The translations under genes were made by a program, and so were the position numbers. Under the pieces are notes generated by a model. It saw only the letters and a program-made list of their open reading frames with translations. It was not told where the DNA came from and made no database searches. Positions 1-5,170 of a DNA stretch of 5,630 nucleotides are shown one piece after another (the first letter of the stretch is position 1; the number at the start of each line of letters is the position of its first letter). Origin of the DNA: Hyphomicrobiales bacterium (GTDB lineage: Bacteria; Pseudomonadota; Alphaproteobacteria; Rhizobiales; Rhizobiaceae); contig JAATGD010000382.1 of the NCBI GenBank assembly GCA_015654965.1, positions 1-5,630 of the forward strand, read 5' to 3'.

Positions 1-630
1 AGGAAGTGGAAGAAGGCCATCGGCAATTTCAGCCTCCAGAATTTCAACTGCGCTGGCCATTTTTTCATCGATGACATGCAGATATTGTGTCCAGTCGCCG
101 AGATGGCGCAATTCGTCCGTACCATCGGATATGCCACGCAAGCCAACCAGAGGCACGTCATGGATCTGGCAAACACGCAAACAGGAAAAAGTTTCCATAT
201 CGACCATATCGGCATCGATTGTCTCGTAAGCCGAACCTGAAACAATATTGGCACCGGTGGAAAGCGATGCGCTTGCAAGTCCCTGCACTGTAATCGGCAT
301 ATTGACCACGCGTGGCAAATCAAGAAGCGGCGTCCTGCCTTTCTCGAAACCGAGCGGGGATGCATCCATGTCGCGGTACGAGACAGATGAAACCTGAAAA
401 ATTTCCGCTTGCGGCAGCTTTGCAGAGCCAGCCGACCCCAGGGAAATGACAAGATCGGGCAACATGTCCGCGTGCTGCAACCGCGCCAGCGCATGGGTCA
501 GCTTGATCGCGGCCTCGACCGGACCGATACCGGTCATGAGGGGTTTGAACATGGAGCGCAATTGCGAACCATATTCAGGCTCCGCAGCCATGACATAAAG
601 CAGGCGCCTGCCCGCGACATTCTTGATCAT
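1..630 (-). CDS. mtnN: 5'-methylthioadenosine / S-adenosylhomocysteine nucleosidase (C-terminal end at window edge)
   Basis: This cytosolic hydrolase cleaves the glycosidic bond of MTA and SAH, releasing adenine plus methylthioribose or S-ribosylhomocysteine; it clears methyltransferase and polyamine by-products. I translated 210 residues from ATG at 630 and met no stop before the edge. The family is about 210-235 residues long, so little is missing. Visible landmarks are AAEPEYG, with E19 aligning to E. coli Pfs Glu12; VISLGSAGSAK at 61-71, the phosphorylase-fold core; SLSTGANIVSGS at 122-133; VDMET, with E146 matching the substrate-binding Glu174; and GISDG, with D169 matching catalytic Asp197. 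All three key acidic residues are therefore present. The ATG overlaps the TGA of the upstream thioesterase gene (ATGA), so translation is probably coupled; an AAGGG lies about nine bases upstream. It is the last visible gene of the operon. The fold and active site are clear; the substrate preference (MTA or SAH) cannot be read from the sequence. Confidence 0.88.
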   Translation of the reverse strand, partial: MIKNVAGRRLLYVMAAEPEYGSQLRSMFKPLMTGIGPVEAAIKLTHALARLQHADMLPDLVISLGSAGSAKLPQAEIFQVSSVSYRDMDASPLGFEKGRTPLLDLPRVVNMPITVQGLASASLSTGANIVSGSAYETIDADMVDMETFSCLRVCQIHDVPLVGLRGISDGTDELRHLGDWTQYLHVIDEKMASAVEILEAEIADGLLPLP

Positions 631-1082
631 CCCTGCAAGCCCTTGCGATCTTTCACAACCATCATGGTCCCGGTCATGGTGGCGATCAGGCGTACTTCCG
701 TATCCGTGATGGCAAAAGCCTGCCCGTCGCTGACCATGATGGTGCGACCGGGCTTTGTGACTTCGCCGCGAAACAAAAACCGGTCGCCCTTGCCGGGAGC
801 GAGCAAATTGACCTTGAATTCGATGGTCAAAACGGCGGCATCGGTGGGCATGAGAGTGAGAGCGGCATAGCCGCAAGCCGTATCGAGCGCCGCCGAAATC
901 ATGCCGGCATGAAGAATGCCATGCTGTTGCGTGAGTTCTTCGCGAAACGGCATTTCCACTTCGACAATGCCCGGCTCGCAGCGCGTGAGTTCAGCACCGA
1001 TCAGCTTCATGGCGGCCTGACGGGCAAAACTTTCTTCGACGCGTTGCTTGAAATCCGGTTCCGCTATGGGATGCTTTGGCAT
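627..1082 (-). CDS. PaaI-family hotdog-fold thioesterase
   Basis: The 151-residue protein is a single hotdog domain of the PaaI/YdiI-like acyl-CoA thioesterase family, enzymes that hydrolyse small or aromatic acyl-CoA thioesters in the cytosol, usually as tetramers. The diagnostic stretch is QQHGILHAGMISAALDTA (52-69), with H54-G55, H58, G60 and D67 fitting the HG-x-hH-G...D pattern where the Asp/Glu acts in catalysis. A conserved strand with the typical LxPxxxGD turn follows (TIEFKVNLLAPGKGD, 86-100), then GRTIMVSDGQAF (112-123). Full length for the family, with no signal peptide or membrane segment. The ATG at 1082 lies 12 bases below the methyltransferase stop, with only a modest GGG-type ribosome site, so translational coupling is likely. 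Its stop overlaps the start of the nucleosidase gene. The physiological substrate is unknown and nothing in the neighbourhood points to phenylacetate degradation, so I give no gene symbol. Confidence 0.86.
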   Translation of the reverse strand: MPKHPIAEPDFKQRVEESFARQAAMKLIGAELTRCEPGIVEVEMPFREELTQQHGILHAGMISAALDTACGYAALTLMPTDAAVLTIEFKVNLLAPGKGDRFLFRGEVTKPGRTIMVSDGQAFAITDTEVRLIATMTGTMMVVKDRKGLQG

Positions 1083-1094
1083 TGTTTTCCCGAT

Positions 1095-2384
1095 CTATGG
1101 CTGTCTTTGCAGGATCGAAACATAAAATCCGTCCGTGCCAGTCGATAATGGCGAAAATACACTGCCATGCGATGGAAAGACCGGCGCAAAGTCAGAGATT
1201 TGCGGCACCACCGATTGCCATAAGGATTTGGGCGCAATTTCCGTAAATTCGGTATTTTGCGCCAGAAAGCGTTCAATCTGCCGCGTGTTTTCCTCGGCAA
1301 ACAGCGAACAGGTCACATAGGCAAGTCGACCGCCACGCTTCACATAACGTTTGGCATGATCAAGAACCTCGGCCTGATCCTGCACCCGGCGCTCCAGTTG
1401 CTGCTCGTTGAGCCGCCATTTGGCATCGGGCCTGCGCCGCCATGTTCCCGAGCCGGTACAAGGCGCATCGGTCAAAACGAGGTCCATGCGGTCAACAAGC
1501 GGGTCAAGGGCATCCAGATTGCCATGCACCTGCGTGTTGCGGACACCGGCGCGTTGCAAACGCTCATGCATCGGCGAAAGCCGTGCGCGTTCCGCATCAT
1601 AGGCATGAATCTGGCCGCTATTTTGCATGGACGCCGCAAGCGCCAGCGTCTTGCCACCAGCGCCAGCGCAATAATCGAGCACCTGTTCTCCCGGCTTTGC
1701 GCCTGCACATAGCGCCGCAAGCTGCGAGCCGAGATCCTGCACCTCGAACCAGCCATCGAGAAACGCCTGTTCGCCCTGCACATTGGGATGACGGCCAAGC
1801 GCTTCGATGGGAGGAATGCGCAAAGCCTGCGCGAGATAAGGCGCGGGGGTCGCGCCCGCCTTTTCAAGCGCTACAAGCACCTGTTCGCGTGTGGCCTTGA
1901 GGCTGTTGACGCGCAGATCGACCGGCGGGCGGGTTGCTAGCGCCCGTGCTTCCTCCACCCAGCGCGATCCGAAAAGCGCTTGCAGGGACGATGCGCACCA
2001 TTGCGGCACATCGGCCTGAACATGATCCGGCGCGAGGGTAATATCGCGGTTTTCCCATGCCACCCGACGCGATTTTTCGAGCGCAACGGGCGCGAATTTA
2101 TCGCCCTCAAGAAGCACGTCGATGGCTTCCAGCGCCATACCGCCATCGGCCAGAAGCGCGCCAAAGGCAAGCGCGCGCGCATCGTCCTCATCCATGCGCC
2201 AGCCAATCGAGAGTTTGCGCCGCAATGCATCATAGACGATGTTGCCGACGACGGCGCGATCACCCGCACCGGCAAAGCGGTGTGCAGCACCCCAATCCTT
2301 GAGGACATCGGACGTCGGACGCTTGCCTGCTTCGAGTTCGCCCAGAACCTCGACTACCGCTTGCAGGCGTCCACCAAGTCGCAC
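1095..2384 (-). CDS. RsmB/NOP-family (Sun/Fmu) SAM-dependent RNA cytosine-C5 methyltransferase
   Basis: The enzyme transfers a methyl group from SAM to C5 of a cytosine in RNA, probably 16S rRNA. I place the start at GTG 2384, giving 429 residues, because AAGGAG sits five bases upstream. A longer in-frame reading to ATG 2471 would encode its first codons inside the katA terminator. The N-terminal ~140 residues look like a diverged NusB-like RNA-binding domain (GDRAVVGNIVYDALRR, about 41-56). Next come PPVDLRVNSLK (153-163), then the Rossmann methyltransferase core: SAM motif LDYCAGAGGKT (236-246), DAPCTGSGT (306-314, with C309 as the releasing cysteine) and TCS (C359 as the nucleophile). Both catalytic cysteines are present. 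It leads an operon with the thioesterase and nucleosidase genes. Alphaproteobacteria often carry more than one RsmB-like protein, so equating it with E. coli RsmB (C967) is uncertain and the symbol is left blank. Confidence 0.9.
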   Translation of the reverse strand: MRLGGRLQAVVEVLGELEAGKRPTSDVLKDWGAAHRFAGAGDRAVVGNIVYDALRRKLSIGWRMDEDDARALAFGALLADGGMALEAIDVLLEGDKFAPVALEKSRRVAWENRDITLAPDHVQADVPQWCASSLQALFGSRWVEEARALATRPPVDLRVNSLKATREQVLVALEKAGATPAPYLAQALRIPPIEALGRHPNVQGEQAFLDGWFEVQDLGSQLAALCAGAKPGEQVLDYCAGAGGKTLALAASMQNSGQIHAYDAERARLSPMHERLQRAGVRNTQVHGNLDALDPLVDRMDLVLTDAPCTGSGTWRRRPDAKWRLNEQQLERRVQDQAEVLDHAKRYVKRGGRLAYVTCSLFAEENTRQIERFLAQNTEFTEIAPKSLWQSVVPQISDFAPVFPSHGSVFSPLSTGTDGFYVSILQRQP

Positions 2385-2389
2385 AGTTT

Positions 2390-2395
2390 CTCCTT
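2390..2395 (-). promoter_or_regulatory. Ribosome binding site deciding the GTG start of the methyltransferase
   Basis: On the minus strand this reads AAGGAG, five bases before GTG 2384. It is the only strong Shine-Dalgarno sequence near the N-terminus. It supports a non-ATG start and a 429-residue product rather than the 458-residue reading. Confidence 0.75.
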
Positions 2396-2411
2396 CAATT
2401 CTCTGTCCCCG

Positions 2412-2440
2412 GCATAGCCTTCCTTGCAGTGAAAAGGCAA
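2412..2440 (-). promoter_or_regulatory. Putative promoter of the methyltransferase operon
   Basis: On the minus strand TTGCCT (2440-2435) and CTATGC (2417-2412) are separated by 17 bases. They resemble the loose alphaproteobacterial housekeeping pattern of TTGAC and CTATAT. The pair falls between the katA terminator and the GTG start and would give a leader of about 20 bases. A promoter is expected here because the katA terminator should isolate this operon, but the match is partial. Confidence 0.35.
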
Positions 2441-2454
2441 TCGGCAAACGCAAC

Positions 2455-2485
2455 AAAAAAAGCCGGAGCAAACTGCTCCGGCTTT
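2455..2485 (-). terminator. Rho-independent terminator of katA
   Basis: A perfect 12-base-pair stem (2459-2470 with 2474-2485) has a three-base loop and a G+C-rich core. On the minus strand it is followed by seven T residues (2461-2455, the first of these overlapping the stem base). It begins about 20 bases after the katA stop. The T-run lies on the minus-strand exit side only, so it ends katA transcription before the methyltransferase operon. Confidence 0.92.
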
Positions 2486-2507
2486 AGCAACGATGTGGTG
2501 CAATGGT

Positions 2508-4007
2508 TTATTCGGCAGCTGTCACTTCTTCCTGCACGGCAATGGTGTTGGCCTCATAGCCATGCGCATCCTTGAGGGCCTTACGCACACCGGCTTCATA
2601 ATCAGGGTGGATCAGCCTGAAATGGCCAAGCTGACGCTCGACGATATAGCCGGGCACGCCACCCATCGCAGCCGCGATATTGGAAAACAGCCGCTGCTTC
2701 TCACCATCGTTGAACAGGTTGAACAGTGCACGCGGCTGGGAATAGTCATCATTGCCGATGCGATGATTATAGCGCGCGGCATCCCCCGAAATGCGCAGCG
2801 GTGGCTCCTTGGCAGCAGGTTCTTCGACAGGACCGTTAAACGAGTTCGGCTCGTAAAAGGCATCCGGGTTGCCGGTCTTGATGCCGCCATAGAGGTTCAT
2901 CTGCCCGTCGCGGTGATAATGATGCACCGGGCATTTGGGCTGGTTGACCGGAATGGTTTCATAATGCGTGCCAAGGCGATGGCGATGCGCGTCGGCATAG
3001 GAGAACAGGCGCGCCTGCAACATCTTGTCGGGCGAATAGCTGATGCCCGGAACGATATTGGACGGCGAGAAGGCCGCATTTTCAATTTCGGTAAAATAGT
3101 TTTCCGGGTTGCGGTTCAGCTCCATCACGCCGATATCGATGGGCGGATAATCGGCATGGGGCCACACTTTTGTCAGATCGAACGGATTATAGGGCGTCTT
3201 GTCGGCGTCGAGTTCCGGCATGATCTGCACTTGCACCTTCCATTTCGGGAATTCGCCCTTGTCGATGGAGGTGAAAAGATCTTCCTGCGTGGATTCGCGC
3301 GTACGACCGATGACGTGTTCCGCCTCATCATTGGTCCAGTGCCTGTGGCCCTGCAAGGTCTTGAAGTGGAATTTGACCCAGTAACGCTCGCCCGCATCGT
3401 TCCAGAAGGAATAGGTATGCGAGCCATAACCGTTGATATGGCGCACATCGGTGGGAAGGCCACGATCCGACATCAGGATGGTGACCTGATGCAGGCTTTC
3501 GGGCGAGAGCGACCAGAAATCCCACATGGCGGTCGCCGAGCGCAGATTGGTCTTCGGATGCCGTTTCTGCGTATGGATGAAATCGGGGAATTTGACCGGA
3601 TCACGCACGAAAAATACCGGCGTGTTATTGCCGACTAGATCCCAGTTGCCTTCCTGCGTGTAGAATTTGAGCGCAAAGCCGCGCACATCGCGCTCGGCAT
3701 CCGCCGCGCCCTGCTCACCGGCAACGGTCGAGAACCGCGCCAGCATCGGGGTTGTAGCACCGGGCTGCAAGGCCTTCGCCTTGGTATATTTTGAAATATC
3801 GCCGGTGATGGTCAACGTGCCGTAAGCGCCCCAGCCCTTGGCGTGAACCGCGCGTTCTGGAATACGCTCGCGGTTCTGGTGGCTCAATTTTTCGATCAGC
3901 TGATAATCCTGCAACAGGACCGGCCCGCGCTCGCCCGCAGTGAGCGAGTTCTGATTGTCGGGAACCGGGCTACCGGCACTTGTGGTCAGTATTGGACGAT
4001 CTGCCAT
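2508..4007 (-). CDS. katA: Heme catalase, small-subunit clade 3
   Basis: Catalase dismutates hydrogen peroxide to water and oxygen. The 499-residue length is that of the small-subunit heme catalases, usually homotetramers. Essential residues are all present: distal H55 in RIPERAVHAKGWGAYG (48-62), N128 in DLVGNNTPVFFVRD (123-136), and heme-ligating Y337 in RLFSYADAHRHRLG (333-346). Other family signatures are RFSTVAGE (91-98), INGYGSHTYSFWN (191-203) and NRNPENYF (298-305). No extra C-terminal domain of the large-subunit type exists. The N-terminus (MADRPILTTSAG) has no hydrophobic signal segment. From memory, the Brucella abortus catalase is reported as periplasmic without a standard signal sequence; I cannot confirm location from the sequence. 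ATG 4007 follows AGGAGG by eight bases. The gene is divergent from oxyR and monocistronic, because a strong terminator follows. Induction by OxyR under peroxide stress is the likely control. Confidence 0.97.
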   Translation of the reverse strand: MADRPILTTSAGSPVPDNQNSLTAGERGPVLLQDYQLIEKLSHQNRERIPERAVHAKGWGAYGTLTITGDISKYTKAKALQPGATTPMLARFSTVAGEQGAADAERDVRGFALKFYTQEGNWDLVGNNTPVFFVRDPVKFPDFIHTQKRHPKTNLRSATAMWDFWSLSPESLHQVTILMSDRGLPTDVRHINGYGSHTYSFWNDAGERYWVKFHFKTLQGHRHWTNDEAEHVIGRTRESTQEDLFTSIDKGEFPKWKVQVQIMPELDADKTPYNPFDLTKVWPHADYPPIDIGVMELNRNPENYFTEIENAAFSPSNIVPGISYSPDKMLQARLFSYADAHRHRLGTHYETIPVNQPKCPVHHYHRDGQMNLYGGIKTGNPDAFYEPNSFNGPVEEPAAKEPPLRISGDAARYNHRIGNDDYSQPRALFNLFNDGEKQRLFSNIAAAMGGVPGYIVERQLGHFRLIHPDYEAGVRKALKDAHGYEANTIAVQEEVTAAE

Positions 4008-4015
4008 GGAAATAT

Positions 4016-4021
4016 CCTCCT
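4016..4021 (-). promoter_or_regulatory. Strong katA ribosome binding site
   Basis: On the minus strand this reads AGGAGG, a perfect Shine-Dalgarno core eight bases before the katA ATG. The stop codon (TAG, 4022-4020) of a short upstream in-frame reading frame overlaps it. Confidence 0.85.
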
Positions 4022-4073
4022 AAAAAGACTGCGCTAAAACCGGACTAGCCTTGCTGAAGGTAGAACGCGACAT
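4020..4073 (-). other. Possible 17-codon leader reading frame upstream of katA
   Basis: From ATG 4073 the minus strand encodes MSRSTFSKASPVLAQSF and stops with TAG at 4022-4020, inside the katA Shine-Dalgarno sequence. It is in the same frame as katA (66 bases between the two ATGs). It has five serines in 17 residues, no homologue I recognise, and only a weak ribosome site (GTGGG four bases upstream). Its ATG lies in the apical loop of the leader stem-loop. It may be chance; if translated, ribosomes terminating there would be next to the katA initiation site. Confidence 0.2.
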
Positions 4074-4096
4074 GACGCCCACTCTACCGTGGCTAG
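4045..4096 (-). other. Layered inverted repeat / stem-loop in the katA 5' leader
   Basis: Three nested complementary pairs are visible: 4045-4050 with 4091-4096 (CTAGCC/GGCTAG), 4059-4064 with 4083-4088 (GGTAGA/TCTACC), and 4067-4069 with 4076-4078 (GCG/CGC) around a six-base loop. The internal loops are asymmetric (8 against 2 bases, then 2 against 4). If katA transcription starts near 4103, as the putative promoter suggests, this structure occupies the 5' end of the mRNA, upstream of the ribosome binding site. It lacks an immediately following T-run, so it is not an ordinary terminator. mRNA stabilisation, translational control or a DNA operator are all possible. Confidence 0.5.
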
Positions 4097-4109
4097 GTAA
4101 CGTACAAAG

Positions 4110-4138
4110 TTTAGACCTGTTCCAAATATAATCTCCAA
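4110..4138 (-). promoter_or_regulatory. Putative katA promoter
   Basis: On the minus strand TTGGAG (4138-4133) and TCTAAA (4115-4110) are spaced by 17 bases, a partial match to a sigma-70-type promoter. The predicted start near 4103 gives a leader of about 95 bases. The weak -35 element touches the outer edge of the OxyR-like operator, the geometry expected for an activator that contacts RNA polymerase at the -35 region. Confidence 0.4.
4127..4132 (+). promoter_or_regulatory. Putative oxyR -10 element
   Basis: This is a perfect TATAAT on the plus strand, 43 bases before the oxyR ATG. No convincing -35 hexamer lies 16-18 bases upstream, so the assignment is tentative. Transcription would start near 4139, inside the OxyR-like operator, which would suit autorepression. 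Confidence 0.35.
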
Positions 4139-4175
4139 TTGCTTTTTCTGTAATTATTGATAAGAAAAACCTATC
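4138..4175. promoter_or_regulatory. Putative OxyR operator between katA and oxyR
   Basis: The right half is strong: ATAA at 4160-4163, seven bases, then CTAT at 4171-4174. This is one mismatch from the ATAG-N7-CTAT half-site known for E. coli OxyR, and it contains the LysR-type T-N11-A pattern (T4161, A4173) within GATA/TATC dyad symmetry. About 21 bases to the left, a weaker dyad (ATT at 4138-4140, AAT at 4152-4154, also spaced by 11) could be the second half. The right half ends exactly at the oxyR start codon, covering its ribosome site, while the left half touches the katA -35 element. The placement suits repression of oxyR and activation of katA. Confidence 0.55.
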
Positions 4176-5120
4176 ATGTTCACAGTCCGACAAATGCGCT
4201 ATTTCGATGCGCTGGCCACCACGCTGCATTTCACCAAGGCGGCGGAACTGGCGAATATTTCCCAGCCCGCTTTGTCCGCGCAGATCGCGGAGATGGAAGC
4301 GCTTGCCGGAGCCGCCCTTTTCGAGCGCTCGCAAAGACGGGTCATCATGACAGAACTGGGTCGGGAACTTTATCCGGGCATCCGGGAAATATTGAAGGCG
4401 CTGCACACATTGGAGGAAACGGCGGCGCAAAGCCGCGGCCTTTTGCATGCTCAGTTGAAACTGGGCATGATCCCCACCGTCGCGCCCTATCTGGTGCCGC
4501 TGCTTTTACCTTACTTGCGCGACGCACACCCGCAATTCACGCTGCAACTGCGCGAAAGCGTGACATCGCGCCTGATAGACGAGTTGCATTCGGGAGAGCT
4601 TGACGCGGTCATTGCCGCCCTGCCGATTGACGATGACCGGCTTTCACATATGAAACTTTTCGATGACCGTTTTCTCATTGCCACATCCAGCAATGATTTC
4701 ACCGTTCTTGCCTCGTCCCTGACACAGGACAATGTCGCGCTCGACCGCCTGCTTCTGCTCGAAGAAGGCCATTGCATGCGCGATCAGGCGCTGGCGATCT
4801 GCGCCCTTCCGGCGCAAAGGCAACTGGTCAGATATGGCGCGACGAGCATGGCGACCCTGCTGCAAATGGTGCGCCATGGCATGGGGCTGACGCTGATCCC
4901 CGAAATTGCCGTGCGCGCGGAAGAAAACGCCGGTCACATGCGCATCATTCCATTTCGGGGCGAACAGCCCAAGCGCGAGATCGGCCTGTTCTGGCGCAGG
5001 CAAAGCAAGCGCCGCAAGGATTTTCAGGCATTGGCCGATGCCATTCATGAATGCGCCAAAATCTGGCAATTGCAGGACGATGAGTTGCAAGCTTATGCAG
5101 ATTCCACGCCCATAAACTGA
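4176..5120 (+). CDS. oxyR: LysR-family peroxide-sensing regulator OxyR
   Basis: OxyR senses hydrogen peroxide by forming an intramolecular disulfide that changes its tetramer and activates antioxidant genes. The 314-residue length is near that of E. coli OxyR (305). The N-terminal winged helix-turn-helix lies around 5-63 (HFTKAAELANISQPALSAQI, 18-37), then a linker helix, then the periplasmic-binding-like sensor domain from about 92. Peroxide-sensing residues are intact: EEGHCMRDQALAIC holds C200 and C209, nine apart like E. coli C199/C208, with H199, R202 and D203 around them. IPTVAPYLVP places T101 at the position of the peroxide-binding T100. One other cysteine, C293, is present. The ATG at 4176 gives a normal LysR N-terminus; the Shine-Dalgarno is weak, consistent with low expression. 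The gene is divergent from katA, its likely target, and convergent with guaB. The redox cysteines argue strongly against a generic LysR regulator. Confidence 0.95.
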   Translation: MFTVRQMRYFDALATTLHFTKAAELANISQPALSAQIAEMEALAGAALFERSQRRVIMTELGRELYPGIREILKALHTLEETAAQSRGLLHAQLKLGMIPTVAPYLVPLLLPYLRDAHPQFTLQLRESVTSRLIDELHSGELDAVIAALPIDDDRLSHMKLFDDRFLIATSSNDFTVLASSLTQDNVALDRLLLLEEGHCMRDQALAICALPAQRQLVRYGATSMATLLQMVRHGMGLTLIPEIAVRAEENAGHMRIIPFRGEQPKREIGLFWRRQSKRRKDFQALADAIHECAKIWQLQDDELQAYADSTPIN

Positions 5121-5150
5121 AAAGCGCGGCCTTTTAAACCGCGCTTTTCA
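5118..5150. terminator. Bidirectional terminator shared by oxyR and guaB
   Basis: A perfect 12-base-pair stem (5118-5129 with 5139-5150) closes a nine-base loop. The core GCGCGG/CCGCGC is flanked by AAAA on the left and TTTT on the right, giving a short U-run in either direction. It lies between two convergent genes, ending 20 bases from the guaB stop. The first three bases of the left arm are the oxyR TGA stop codon itself. Confidence 0.88.
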
Positions 5151-5170
5151 TACAAAAATCAGGGACTCTC

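Noticed and set aside
635..646. Short palindrome GCAAG-CC-CTTGC just upstream of the nucleosidase start.
   Set aside because: The two-base centre cannot form a normal hairpin loop, and the sequence encodes the end of the thioesterase; it is likely chance.
409..870. A 153-codon plus-strand frame across the nucleosidase/thioesterase junction.
   Set aside because: It is antisense to two genes with clear motifs and shows no recognisable product.
1257..1900. Overlapping plus-strand frames of about 150 codons opposite the methyltransferase.
   Set aside because: Arg/Pro/His-rich composition typical of antisense readings, no ribosome sites, and opposite an intact conserved enzyme.
2493..3638. A long open frame (381 codons) on the plus strand, antisense to katA.
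   Set aside because: It lies wholly opposite a catalase with every catalytic residue intact, shows no recognisable domain, and its start lies beyond the katA stop without a ribosome site. It is a by-product of G+C-rich codon bias.
4085..4099. TACC-N7-GGTA dyad in the katA leader as a possible second regulator site.
   Set aside because: Only four bases per arm, and its left arm is already part of the larger stem-loop, which explains more of the sequence.
4020..4448. A 142-codon minus-strand frame reaching from inside oxyR to the katA ribosome site.
   Set aside because: Most of it is antisense to the conserved DNA-binding domain of oxyR and has no family resemblance. Only its last 17 codons are kept as a separate, low-confidence observation.
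4644..5090. A 148-codon minus-strand frame opposite the oxyR sensor domain.
   Set aside because: Antisense to a fully conserved OxyR, without a promoter or ribosome site.
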